Source: Blastocatellia bacterium
GTDB lineage: Bacteria; Acidobacteriota; Blastocatellia; Pyrinomonadales; Pyrinomonadaceae
Direction: 5' to 3'
DNA: 24,277 nucleotides
Assembly: GCA_003487805.1 (NCBI GenBank)
Contig: DNNE01000041.1
Span: forward strand, 9,573 to 33,849
A program made the position numbers and the translations under genes. The notes below the pieces were generated by a model, which worked only from the letters and a program-made list of their open reading frames with translations, did no database searches and was not told the origin of the DNA. Positions within the stretch are counted from its first letter, which is position 1. Each line of letters starts with the position of its first letter. Positions 8,590 to 16,586 of the stretch are shown piece after piece.

Positions 8590-9306
8590 ATGAAGTCTTT
8601 TCATTTCAAGCGACAAGATAATCTCCGGTCGGTAACGCGCGGGGGAAAATGTCGAACCCGGATGGCTGCTGCTAGTACTCTCGCAGTTTTGTTCGGCCTT
8701 CCCGTCTGCGCGCAGCAGACTAATCCCGCAACGCCTGTCGTCGTGCAGCCTGGTGCGCCCGGGCAGCCGACCCGAACATTGCCGCCGTCGACGAGGGCCA
8801 CGCTGCCGCCACGTTCACCGGAAGATGTGAAATTCATGCAGGGGATGATCATGCATCATGCGCAAGCAGTTGAGATGACTGCGCTGATCGAATCGCACAC
8901 TGAGAACAAGGATCTTCGGTTGCTGGGAGCGCGCATCAGCCACTCGCAATCTGAGGAAATAAAGTTTATGCAACGATGGCTGGAGGCTCGCGGCGAACAG
9001 ATTTCGTTGCCGATGGATAATATGCCCGGCATGGACATGTCGAGCCATCAGATGCTCATGCCCGGCATGCTTACGCCAAAACAAATGGACGCTCTCAGAA
9101 AAGCCAAAGGCGCGGAGTTCGACCAACTGTTTTTAACCGGGATGATTCAGCACCACAGCGGCGCCTTGATTATGGTAAAAGACCTCTTCGACACTGCGGG
9201 CGCGGGCCAGGACGCTGAGCTATTTAATTTCACGACGGATGTCGACAGCGGCCAACGGGCCGAGATCAGGATTATGCAGAGCATGTTGGGAGAGAAACCT
9301 CTCTAG
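8590..9306 (+). CDS. DUF305 domain protein with Met-rich linker (putative periplasmic metal binder)
   Basis: This 238-residue exported protein has a leader about 41 residues long if the ATG at 8590 is used. The internal Met25 (MAAASTLAVLFGLPVCAQQ) is an equally good start and gives a shorter signal peptide. A Pro-rich linker (45-75) precedes two DUF305 helix-bundle motifs: KFMQGMIMHHAQAVEM (81-96) and FLTGMIQHHSGALIM (181-195), each with the paired His and Met residues typical of the family. Between them, residues 142-160 hold seven methionines and a histidine (PMDNMPGMDMSSHQMLMPGM), resembling methionine motifs of copper-handling proteins. Some DUF305 proteins, such as cyanobacterial CopM, bind copper. 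Copper binding here is inferred, not shown. It is followed 103 bp later, on the same strand, by a large LVIVD-like secreted protein. Confidence 0.92.
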   Translation: MKSFHFKRQDNLRSVTRGGKCRTRMAAASTLAVLFGLPVCAQQTNPATPVVVQPGAPGQPTRTLPPSTRATLPPRSPEDVKFMQGMIMHHAQAVEMTALIESHTENKDLRLLGARISHSQSEEIKFMQRWLEARGEQISLPMDNMPGMDMSSHQMLMPGMLTPKQMDALRKAKGAEFDQLFLTGMIQHHSGALIMVKDLFDTAGAGQDAELFNFTTDVDSGQRAEIRIMQSMLGEKPL

Positions 9307-9409
9307 CTTTTGCTCTCTAAACGTTTCGACGCTCTGCGGCGAAGTCAGGGTTTTTGTTTAGAACTTCTAGCGGCACCAATCTGTTAACTACATCTCTGGA
9401 GGAGTAACG

Positions 9410-11386
9410 ATGACTCGAGTACGCACCATCACTTTCCGTTCGTTCATAGCTTCCCTTCTCTTCTTGTCTTGTTATGCAATAGTCACGCACGCGCAGACGA
9501 CTTCGCCGTCGCCTGCGCCTTCGGCAACACCAGCCGCTCCGGCTAATCCGTTTGCTCCGCAACCGGCGCCGCCGCTACCGGCGGGCATGATGGGCTCGGA
9601 TGTGAGTGATCCGCGCGCGAAATTGTCGCCGGGCATGTACGACGCAGGTGAAGCAGCGATCGGCATCAAGCATCTTACGCTGCTCAAAAAACCTGACACG
9701 TTCGATCTTGGCTCCAACGATCCTAATGATCCGAAAGTGAACAAGACACTGACTACGGTACTCGGCGTCGCCGATCCTTCGAAGATGCCAAACGCGTCCA
9801 AGTTGGTGCTGGCCGGGCTTGGCTTTGCGAACTCAGACATCGCGTTCCAGGGCAATCACCTGTTTCTCGGGAATTTCTACGGGGTGAATATCTATGACAT
9901 CTCAAATCCGGCGAAGACTGCTCTATTGACCTCGATGATTTGCCCTGGCGGTCAGGGCGACGTTTCGGTTTATAAGAACCTGATGTTTATGTCGGTCGAG
10001 ATGACGAACGGCCGTTTGGATTGCGGCGTACAGGGATTTCCGCCCAACCCGCCGCCGGCCGCCGGACAACCGAACCAGCCAGCGGCTGCGCAAAAAGATC
10101 GTTTCCGCGGTGTCAGAATTTTCGATATCAGTAACATCAAGAGCCCGAAGCAGGTCGCCGCCGTGCAGACTTGCCGCGGCTCGCACACGCACACGCTGGT
10201 CATCGATCCTAACGACAAGAATAATGTCTACATCTACGTGTCCGGCACTTCCTCTGTGCGACAAGACGAAGAGTTGCCCGGATGCTCGGGTGGAACGCCG
10301 GACAAGAATCCAAACACGGCGCTGTTTCGCATCGATGTGATCAAGGTGCCGGTGGCGTCGCCGCAGGACGCTAAAATAGTTTCCAGTCCGCGCGTCTTCA
10401 TGGATTCGCGGGGTGTTATTAACAGTCTGAATAACGGCGGCAGCCATACGTTGACGGGAATCTCGAAGCCGTCGGATACCGATCAGTGCCACGACATCAC
10501 GGTGTACTCTGCGATCGGTCTGGCGGCCGGCGCCTGCTCGGGCAATGGAATTCTTTTGGACATCAAAGATCCGGCGAATCCCAAACGCGTGGATGCGGTA
10601 AACGATACGAACTATTCCTATTGGCACTCGGCTTCATTTTCGAATGATGGGAAGAAGGTCGTATTCACCGACGAGTGGGGCGGCGGACTCGGCGCGCGCT
10701 GCCGCGCGAACGATCCGAACAAGTGGGGGGCTGATGCCATCTTCAACCTTAAGGACAACAAGCTGAGCTTCGCCAGCTACTACAAGATGCCGGCGGCCCA
10801 GGGCGACAGCGAGAACTGTGTCGCGCACAACGGCTCACTCGTTCCGGTTCCGGGCCGCGACATTGAAGTGCAGGCCTGGTACCAGGGAGGCATCTCGGTG
10901 ATGGACTTCACCGACGCGGATCATCCAACGGAAATTGCGTACTTTGATCGCGGACCGATTGATCCCAACACGCTGGTGCTGGGTGGTGATTGGTCCGCCT
11001 ATTGGTACAACGGCAATATCTACGCGTCGGAAATCGCCCGCGGTTTGGATGTCTTCGAGTTAACGCCGACAAAGGACCTGACCCAGAACGAAATCGACGC
11101 CGCGAAGACGTTTCGCATGTCAGAGTTCAACGTGCAGAACCAGCAAAAGATCGAATGGCCGCGTCAGTTGATCGTGGCGAAAGCTTATCTTGATCAGTTA
11201 GAGCGATCGCAAGCTTTGTCCGCCGATCGAATCTCAGCGCTGCGTACGGCGATTCAAAAGAGAGATACTGGAAATCTTAAGAAGATGGCGCCAGCCTTGG
11301 AAAAGGACGCCGCCACCGCGAAGAATGGGGCAGATTCAAACCGATTGAAAGCGCTGGCGGAAATTTTGAAGCAACCCGCGCGTTAG
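9410..11386 (+). CDS. Secreted LVIVD-repeat-like beta-propeller protein (hypothetical)
   Basis: This 658-residue protein has a strong ribosome binding site (GGAGGAG, 9398-9404, five bases before ATG). The signal peptide covers residues 1-28 (FRSFIASLLFLSCYAIVTHA). A Pro/Ala-rich spacer follows to about residue 60. The body contains repeated blade-like units of the type 'name, value, hydrophobic strand, DISN': FYGVNIYDISNPAKTALL, RGVRIFDISNIKSPKQVAAV and ILLDIKDPANPKRVDAV, then GGISVMDFTDADHPTEIAYF and LDVFELTPTK near the end. These fit LVIVD-type beta-propellers. Scattered cysteines occur in the propeller (MICPGGQG, LDCGVQG, QTCRGS, ARCRAND, ENCVAH). The last 100 residues are helical and charged. 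Its biochemical role is unknown. Pairing with a DUF305 gene suggests a shared extracytoplasmic function, possibly metal related. Confidence 0.85.
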   Translation: MTRVRTITFRSFIASLLFLSCYAIVTHAQTTSPSPAPSATPAAPANPFAPQPAPPLPAGMMGSDVSDPRAKLSPGMYDAGEAAIGIKHLTLLKKPDTFDLGSNDPNDPKVNKTLTTVLGVADPSKMPNASKLVLAGLGFANSDIAFQGNHLFLGNFYGVNIYDISNPAKTALLTSMICPGGQGDVSVYKNLMFMSVEMTNGRLDCGVQGFPPNPPPAAGQPNQPAAAQKDRFRGVRIFDISNIKSPKQVAAVQTCRGSHTHTLVIDPNDKNNVYIYVSGTSSVRQDEELPGCSGGTPDKNPNTALFRIDVIKVPVASPQDAKIVSSPRVFMDSRGVINSLNNGGSHTLTGISKPSDTDQCHDITVYSAIGLAAGACSGNGILLDIKDPANPKRVDAVNDTNYSYWHSASFSNDGKKVVFTDEWGGGLGARCRANDPNKWGADAIFNLKDNKLSFASYYKMPAAQGDSENCVAHNGSLVPVPGRDIEVQAWYQGGISVMDFTDADHPTEIAYFDRGPIDPNTLVLGGDWSAYWYNGNIYASEIARGLDVFELTPTKDLTQNEIDAAKTFRMSEFNVQNQQKIEWPRQLIVAKAYLDQLERSQALSADRISALRTAIQKRDTGNLKKMAPALEKDAATAKNGADSNRLKALAEILKQPAR

Positions 11387-11497
11387 TTCATCAGGAACAG
11401 CACCAGGTTTCCTTAACCTAATCCGTTCGCAGCGCTCACGAACTTTCGTCCTTTAGGGGCGAAATATTTATGGCCCGTGACGGCCTGAAAATCTTTT

Positions 11498-11535
11498 CGC
11501 CTCTCGGAAGTGGCGACGGCCACGTCCGAGAGGCG
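11498..11535. repeat. Long perfect-stem hairpin downstream of LVIVD-like gene
   Basis: CGCCTCTCGGA (11498-11508) is the exact reverse complement of TCCGAGAGGCG (11525-11535). Inside it GTGGC (11510-11514) pairs with GCCAC (11519-11523) around a GACG loop, with one A-G mismatch between the stems. This gives 16 base pairs in 38 bases. It lies between convergent genes. There is no clean T-run after it, so it is either a Rho-independent-like barrier or a palindromic element. Confidence 0.75.
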
Positions 11536-11572
11536 ATGTTCTTTCTAATGATGCACGGAAGCAATGAACATT

Positions 11573-11605
11573 CCGCTCCTTCCGGAGCGGGCATCAACGT
11601 TTTTT
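11573..11605 (+). terminator. Possible terminator between convergent genes
   Basis: A 7-bp GC stem, CCGCTCC (11573-11579) with GGAGCGG (11584-11590) and a TTCC loop, is followed nine bases later by six T residues (11600-11605). The gap before the T-run is longer than in classical terminators. It sits 41 bp past the stop of the minus-strand zinc-ribbon gene and about 190 bp past the plus-strand gene, so it could serve either direction or be a palindromic repeat. Confidence 0.4.
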
Positions 11606-11630
11606 ATGTTGGCGCGAGTGGCCAGAAGGC

Positions 11631-11966
11631 TCACCAGGCACTGTTCTCATCGACCCATCGGATCGCAAGAAAGTACCAGACGGCCGCCAGATACATGATC
11701 GCGCCCAACCAACTCCAGTAAATAATCGACCCCGTGGCCACCAGAATGCTGAGCACGACAAACGCCCAGGCCACCGCGCGAGTCTTGAGTCCCCATAATC
11801 CAACCGCAACCCAAAACGGACGTTCTTCTGCCATTGCAACGGCGCTGGCAGCCGCGGCGCTCCGACCACTGGCAGCAGTTTGCGCAAGCGCTAATTTACA
11901 GCGAAGGCACGTCAAAGCATCGAGACGATTGACGAGACCGCAATGAGGGCACCGAATATTGTTCAT
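11631..11966 (-). CDS. Zinc-ribbon membrane protein (hypothetical)
   Basis: From the ATG at 11966 the product has 111 residues and opens with a zinc ribbon (MNNIRCPHCGLVNRLDALTC, then LRCKLAL): Cys6, Cys9, Cys20 and Cys23. A linker rich in Ala and Ser follows, then two hydrophobic segments, AVAWAFVVLSILVATGSIIY and WLGAIMYLAAVWYFLAI, likely membrane helices, with a short polar C-terminus. An in-frame ATG at 12065 would overlap the end of the diguanylate cyclase gene and add 33 residues without domain character, so the later start is preferred. The layout matches many bacterial proteins of unknown role with a cytoplasmic zinc ribbon tethered to the membrane. It begins 61 bp downstream of the GGDEF-EAL gene on the same strand and may be cotranscribed. 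Confidence 0.78.
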   Translation of the reverse strand: MNNIRCPHCGLVNRLDALTCLRCKLALAQTAASGRSAAAASAVAMAEERPFWVAVGLWGLKTRAVAWAFVVLSILVATGSIIYWSWLGAIMYLAAVWYFLAIRWVDENSAW

Positions 11967-12027
11967 TGTAATTGGCTCTAGTAAAGGTTGGCAGGCGTTG
12001 GAAAAACAAACCTCGAAGGTCGAAATG

Positions 12028-14025
12028 TTAAGACACCACAATTCTGGTTTGTGATAGCGATTCACTTACAGAACCAGGAGGCGCGAATATGCTGTCGCCG
12101 ATCGTGCTCGGCGGCGAAAGTTTATTGAGCGGATCTGATGATAGGAATCTGACGGCGTTATTGGCGTTAAGTGCCTTGGAAAAGTAGAAGCCCTGACCAT
12201 ACTCGCAATTCATCGCCCTGAGTTCCACAGCCTGCTCGAGAGTTTCCACTCCCTCAGCTATGACTTCCATCTTGAGGTTGCGCGCGAGTCCAAGAATAGT
12301 CCGAACTATTTCAAGGCTCTCCTGCGTGTTACTCATCGAACTCACGAACGATTGATCTATCTTCAAAGTCGAAATCGGAAAACGATGCAGGTAGCTCAAC
12401 GATGAATATCCGGTTCCGAAGTCATCGAGGCTGATGGCAATGCCCAAGGCTTGCAATTGTCCGAGCATTTGCATGGTTGATTCAACGTTCTGCATAACCA
12501 TGCCTTCCGTGATTTCGATCTTTAGACTCGCTGGGCTTAAGCCGCCGCTGTCGAGGGCGAGGCTGATTTGATCGATAAGATCACGCTGCATAAACTGCTT
12601 GGGAGAGAGGTTGACACTCACGGTCAGGGGAGGTTTCTGTGGGTAGCGTTTTTGCCACTCACGAGTCTGACGGCACGCCTGGTTCAGAACCCACTGGCCA
12701 ATCGGAATGATTAAACCAGTCTCCTCCGCCACGGAAATGAAGTCGAGTGGCGAAACCATCCCGCGTGATGGATGCATCCATCTCAAGAGGGCTTCAAAGC
12801 CGGCAATTTTTCCGGTTCTCAGCGAAACAATAGGCTGATAGTCCAAAGTCAACTCGTTGCGTTCGAGCGCCCGCCAAAGATCCGTTTCAATCTCCGCCAC
12901 ATCCGGAGCTTTCGCATGCATTCCCTGATCAAAGACCTCGTAACGGGCCCTTCCCAGGCTCTTTGCCTGATACATTGCGGTGTCCGCATCCCGCAGGACG
13001 TCTTCTGCGTGCTCGTATCCATTAGTGCTGAGCGTAATCCCGAGGCTGGCCGTGATAAATACTTCTCGGCCAGGAAGCTTAAATTGTTCTGCCAGGTTGC
13101 TCAGTAAGCGCCGGGCCATATCGATCGCGTCATCCGGACTCTTTAGACTATCCAGCAGGATTGTGAATTCATCGCCACCGAGCCTGGCGACCGTATCCCC
13201 TGGACGAACATTCGCTCTGAGTTTATTGGCAATTGCAATCAGAAGCTGGTCGCCAACCATATGGCCCAGGCTATCGTTGATTACTTTGAATCGATCGAAA
13301 TCCAGGAACAGGACAGCAAACGGAGGTTGCGGGTGGCGCTTAACCCGCTGCACCGTTTGCTTGAGCTGGTCCATAAAAAACATTCGATTAGGCAGGCCAG
13401 TCAAGGCATCGTGAAATGCGTCATGGACCAGTTTTTTCTCAGCCTGCTTGCGCTTGCTGATGTCCTGCATTTGGAAAATCAAATGTTCCGCATGATTTTG
13501 GGTATCTTTTATTGTAGCGACGCTTAACAGCACCCATCTGACCTGGCCGCTTTTGTGAAAAAAGCGGTGCTCCAACTGAAGACTGGAAATCACCCCGTCA
13601 CGCAACTTATTAAGCTGATCGAGGATTAGGCTGAGATCATCAGGGTGACTGAGCCGCTGAAAGGTACCCAGCAGCAACTCGGCCTCGGAAAACCCAAGCA
13701 TGTCGCACAGGGATTTATTGACCTGAACCCATCGGCCGTCCGGTGCCACCAAACCCGTTCCGGCGGCATAATCAAAAGCGCTGCGAAAGCGTTGCTCGCT
13801 TTCGCGGAGGGCGTCAATATGGCGTTCAGCTTGCTCAGCATGCAACCGTGAAGCTTCGATTCTTTTTGAATAGAGGGGGTAGGTGAAACAAGCAATTATG
13901 ACAATCGACGTGACTGCGGCGACGGCGTAAAATCCAAAAAAGTGAAAAATCGAAACCAGGCAGATTGCGAGCCCAATACCGATGATGGACCACTTAAAAG
14001 CTCGAGACTTGGTGAGTATGTTCAT
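12028..14025 (-). CDS. PAS-GGDEF-EAL cyclic-di-GMP signalling protein
   Basis: This 665-residue sensor-effector makes and/or degrades cyclic-di-GMP at the membrane. Two hydrophobic segments (about 11-30 and 33-52) anchor the N-terminus and leave almost no periplasmic loop. A short coiled coil follows, then a PAS domain (about 75-190, with LGFSEAELLLGTF and HPDDL), then GGDEF (about 200-368) and EAL (about 380-620). The cyclase signature is intact (RLGGDEFTILL, Gly283-Phe287). An RxxD inhibitory site (Arg274-Asp277) sits exactly five residues before it, so product inhibition is expected. The phosphodiesterase side is also intact: EAL at 411-413, VNLSPKQF at 471, DDFGTGYSSLSYL at 534 and EGVET at 591. 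Both activities therefore look possible. The last 35 residues are Ser/Pro-rich. The start at ATG 14025 is the first Met before the TM helices. Confidence 0.96.
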   Translation of the reverse strand: MNILTKSRAFKWSIIGIGLAICLVSIFHFFGFYAVAAVTSIVIIACFTYPLYSKRIEASRLHAEQAERHIDALRESEQRFRSAFDYAAGTGLVAPDGRWVQVNKSLCDMLGFSEAELLLGTFQRLSHPDDLSLILDQLNKLRDGVISSLQLEHRFFHKSGQVRWVLLSVATIKDTQNHAEHLIFQMQDISKRKQAEKKLVHDAFHDALTGLPNRMFFMDQLKQTVQRVKRHPQPPFAVLFLDFDRFKVINDSLGHMVGDQLLIAIANKLRANVRPGDTVARLGGDEFTILLDSLKSPDDAIDMARRLLSNLAEQFKLPGREVFITASLGITLSTNGYEHAEDVLRDADTAMYQAKSLGRARYEVFDQGMHAKAPDVAEIETDLWRALERNELTLDYQPIVSLRTGKIAGFEALLRWMHPSRGMVSPLDFISVAEETGLIIPIGQWVLNQACRQTREWQKRYPQKPPLTVSVNLSPKQFMQRDLIDQISLALDSGGLSPASLKIEITEGMVMQNVESTMQMLGQLQALGIAISLDDFGTGYSSLSYLHRFPISTLKIDQSFVSSMSNTQESLEIVRTILGLARNLKMEVIAEGVETLEQAVELRAMNCEYGQGFYFSKALNANNAVRFLSSDPLNKLSPPSTIGDSIFAPPGSVSESLSQTRIVVS

Positions 14026-14466
14026 ATCACAGCGAGGGCCGGCGTGCTGCCACTGGTAGAGAAGATAAAGGGCGCTCGTAAGCGGCTGGAAGCGTGGCCC
14101 GGGAGGTTAAAATCATTTTCTCGACATCGGAAGCTCGTTGGCTACATTATCCGGGAGCACCCACTCCGCTTTCATCAAACAGATTGGATTAGGTGAAATC
14201 GGTTGTTGGCTCTTACAACCCGTGAGAAGTCTGACAGAGTTTCTTGAATGTTGACTGGGGATTCCAGCGGTTTGTGCCCAGACCATTTTTAAGCCCGGCA
14301 CGACTGCTGAAATGAGTTTAGTTTATTCGGCTCGTTATTGTCGAGATATTTTCCACAGGCTTGCGGAGAATACTCTGTGCGAATCGCATGTCGTTTGGCA
14401 GATTCGACCCTCCTCGCCATCGCGAAATTCCACTAAGTGCTTATCATGGCTTAACTTATGATCTTC
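14026..14466. other. Intergenic stretch without recognisable gene
   Basis: These 441 bases upstream of the PAS-GGDEF-EAL gene show no convincing coding frame on either strand. The longest candidate, 14113-14301 minus, has no signal, motif or ribosome binding site. The region must hold the promoter of the minus-strand gene, but no clear -35/-10 pair stands out. A TTTTCCACA at 14350-14358 resembles one DnaA box but is isolated. Confidence 0.5.
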
Positions 14467-14655
14467 GAGCCTGCGGAGCGGGCGAAAGCATTAAGCCTGG
14501 GGCGTGTACCCCAGGATCAAGGCACCAAATAAATAATTGAGCCCGCGAAGCGGGCGCTGGACCTGTGGAGTGCGCTGACTTGTCAGCGTTTTGGAAAGCG
14601 GCGATCCCGACAAGTCGAGACCGCACTCCAAATCCTTCATCCGCTCCGCGGGCTC
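14467..14655. repeat. Intergenic composite hairpin repeat, copy A (longest)
   Basis: This is the fullest of three related copies. It opens with GAGCCTGCGGAGCGGGCG (14467-14484). Then come AGCATTAAGCCTGGGGC with a CCTGGGG/CCCCAGG stem, GGATCAAGGCACCAA, and ATTGAGCCCGCGAAGCGGGC, which contains a GCCCGCGAAGCGGGC hairpin. TGGAGTGCGCTGACTTGTC (14566-14584) follows, and this last arm pairs imperfectly with GACAAGTC (14608) and GCACTCCA (14622-14629). At 14641-14655 CCGCTCCGCGGGCTC is nearly the inverse of the opening unit, so copy A is flanked by inverted ends. The sequence similarity is seen; a mobile or regulatory origin is inferred. Confidence 0.85.
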
Positions 14656-14777
14656 TCGGAAACTCGATTTCAAACGATGGCGTCCAAACGATAAATGCAA
14701 CCTAGGGCAGCCGCACTTCGTTCCAGATTCAAGACAGCTCTTGGAAATACAATCCTTTGTAACCCGATCCGGCACGC

Positions 14778-14784
14778 GGGAGGA
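14778..14784 (+). promoter_or_regulatory. Ribosome binding site deciding a TTG start
   Basis: GGGAGGA ends six bases before TTG 14791, an ideal spacing, but 15 bases before the ATG at 14800. It therefore favours the TTG start of the serine hydrolase, which still leaves an intact signal peptide. Confidence 0.6.
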
Positions 14785-14790
14785 CCTAAT

Positions 14791-16332
14791 TTGTTAAAGA
14801 TGAAACACCTGATCATCCTTACGCTCGTCGCCATTCTACTCAATCCCGTTACTCTCTTCGCGCAGGCGACGAAGGTGCCTGATACCGCCTTTTCCACCGA
14901 TTACGATGCGTACATTCGTAGGGTGATGAAACGGGTTCCGGAAATTCCCAGTGTCGCCATTGTCGTGATCAAGGATGACCAGCCTATTTTTCTGCGGGCA
15001 TACGGCCTGGCCGACAAGGAGGCTGGCGTCAAGGCTGACACCGACACGCTTTATTACATCGCATCATCGACCAAGTCGTTTATGGCAATGGCCGCGGCCT
15101 TGCTCGACAAAGAGGGCAAGATCAAGCTCGACGATCCGATGACGAAGTATGCCGCTGGCCTGACCTTCAAGGCGTCGATACCGGACAAGCTCAAGGTGCG
15201 AGACTTATTGATTCACACGAGCGGGCTGAGGAACGGTCCTCTGACATTTCGGATGGCCTATTCGGGCGAGGCGGATGAAAAAGACATGATGCGCATTCTT
15301 GCTGATGTGACCACCTATGACGATGCGAGATACGGCAAATATGCCTACGACAATCTGGGCTACAACATCTACGGACTGCTGCTGCAGCGCACGCTGAACA
15401 AAAAATGGCAGGACCTGCTGCAGGAAAAAATCTTTAGCCCGCTCGGCATGCGTCACACGACGGCGTATGTATCAAAGGCTCGGGCGCGCCGGATGGCGAT
15501 CGCGGAGTCGTATATGTTCAGCGCGGACACGGGAACCGTCACCCGTTCGCCGCTCGCAAAGCAGGACAGCAACATGCAGTCGGCAGGCGGCATGATGACC
15601 AGCATTTCTGACGTCGGCCGCTGGCTGAGGCTGAATATGAATGGCGGCAAGCTCGACGGTAAGCAAGTGATACCCGCCGACATCATGACGAGTGTTCACA
15701 CGGCTTACACGCAGACCACGAGAGAACAAGGGCCGTTCAAGGGCAACGGCGCCGGCGAGTACGGCCTGGGCTGGCAGATCGGAACATACGCAGGTGAAAA
15801 GGTCATCTACCACCCCGGCGGCTTCCCTGGCTGGAGCAGCCACATCTCATATATGCCGGATAAGAAGATCGGTGTCGCGGTAATGATCAACGAAAGCACC
15901 GCCGGCGGCGACGTCGGCAACACGCTGGCCACGTACGTCTATGACTGGCTGCTCGGCACCGCGGATCGCGAGGCTAAATATGCGTTCGGGCTCGAGGCCG
16001 GTGCGACGAACTATGGCAAAATGCAGCAGGCACAGCAGGCGGCGGTTCGCGACAGGGCAAAGCGGACGTCGCAGTTGACAAGGCCGCTCCAGGATTACGT
16101 GGGCCGGTACCGAAACGAACAACTTGGCAACATACAGATCACCGTCCAACAAAATGCCCTCCGTCTAAAACTTGGCAATATCGAGACGGTGGCCACGCCC
16201 TTCACCCAACCAGACACCATCCGCGTCGAAATTCTCCCGGGTCAGGGCGAGGTCATTAAGTTTGAGTTCAATGCGGACGGTCAGATCGATTCGCTAAGCT
16301 ATTCCGGGATGAAGTTTGTGAGGGTGAAGTGA
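14791..16332 (+). CDS. Exported beta-lactamase-fold serine hydrolase
   Basis: This 513-residue protein belongs to the class C beta-lactamase/PBP-like hydrolase family and probably acts in the periplasm or outside the cell on a peptide or ester. The TTG start at 14791 is chosen because GGGAGGA sits six bases upstream; ATG 14800 is the alternative. The signal peptide covers about 1-26 (LIILTLVAILLNPVTLFAQA). Catalytic motifs are complete: SxxK as Ser92-Ser-Thr-Lys95 (ASSTKSFMAM), YxN as Tyr186-Asp-Asn188 (YDNLGYNIYG), and HPGG at 341-344 in place of KTG. A C-terminal beta domain (about 425-513, YVGRYRNEQLGNIQITVQ) resembles the DUF3471 extension common in these enzymes. The substrate is unknown, and resistance to a drug should not be assumed. 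Repeat structures lie on both sides. Confidence 0.94.
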   Translation: MLKMKHLIILTLVAILLNPVTLFAQATKVPDTAFSTDYDAYIRRVMKRVPEIPSVAIVVIKDDQPIFLRAYGLADKEAGVKADTDTLYYIASSTKSFMAMAAALLDKEGKIKLDDPMTKYAAGLTFKASIPDKLKVRDLLIHTSGLRNGPLTFRMAYSGEADEKDMMRILADVTTYDDARYGKYAYDNLGYNIYGLLLQRTLNKKWQDLLQEKIFSPLGMRHTTAYVSKARARRMAIAESYMFSADTGTVTRSPLAKQDSNMQSAGGMMTSISDVGRWLRLNMNGGKLDGKQVIPADIMTSVHTAYTQTTREQGPFKGNGAGEYGLGWQIGTYAGEKVIYHPGGFPGWSSHISYMPDKKIGVAVMINESTAGGDVGNTLATYVYDWLLGTADREAKYAFGLEAGATNYGKMQQAQQAAVRDRAKRTSQLTRPLQDYVGRYRNEQLGNIQITVQQNALRLKLGNIETVATPFTQPDTIRVEILPGQGEVIKFEFNADGQIDSLSYSGMKFVRVK

Positions 16333-16359
16333 AACCGGACCTAAGTGAGGCGCGGCGAG

Positions 16360-16521
16360 GCGGCTTTGCCGCAGCACACCGCGGTAGGCCTCCGGTTTAC
16401 CGGCAGCTGCTTTCCTCATTAGTCTGCGGCTATGCCGCCGTTCGAGGCGCAGCCTCGATTCATCAATCAATCACCCACCGGAAAGGCAGAGCCTTTCCGC
16501 CATGTGCGGCGGCAAAGCCGC
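16360..16521. repeat. Cluster of five triloop palindromes (GGC-NNN-GCC core)
   Basis: Five perfect palindromes with exactly three loop bases lie within 162 bp: GCGGC-TTT-GCCGC (16360-16372), GCGGC-TAT-GCCGC (16426-16438), CGAGGC-GCA-GCCTCG (16443-16457), CGGAAAGGC-AGA-GCCTTTCCG (16479-16499) and GCGGC-AAA-GCCGC (16509-16521). All share a GGC-NNN-GCC centre while the outer stem and loop vary. They fill the gap between the serine hydrolase stop and the next gene. A short plus-strand open frame across them (16329-16538) is not a credible gene. Confidence 0.85.
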
Positions 16522-16586
16522 GCCCCAATATGATCTAGACTAATCCTCGGCGGGTAACGCGCGTCAAAAGCGCAGAAGGAACCTCC

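Noticed and set aside
11470..11721. 83-residue plus-strand frame
   Set aside because: It spans the two hairpins and the antisense of the zinc-ribbon membrane gene, with no protein-like pattern.
14350..14358. DnaA-box-like TTTTCCACA as a replication origin
   Set aside because: A single imperfect box without a cluster, AT-rich unwinding region or dnaA/dnaN neighbour.
14791..16332. Serine hydrolase as an antibiotic-resistance beta-lactamase
   Set aside because: The family is broad (esterases, peptidases) and the HPGG motif with a DUF3471-like tail is common in non-resistance members.
16329..16538. 69-residue frame after the serine hydrolase
   Set aside because: It runs through the triloop palindrome cluster and overlaps the hydrolase stop; composition follows the repeats.
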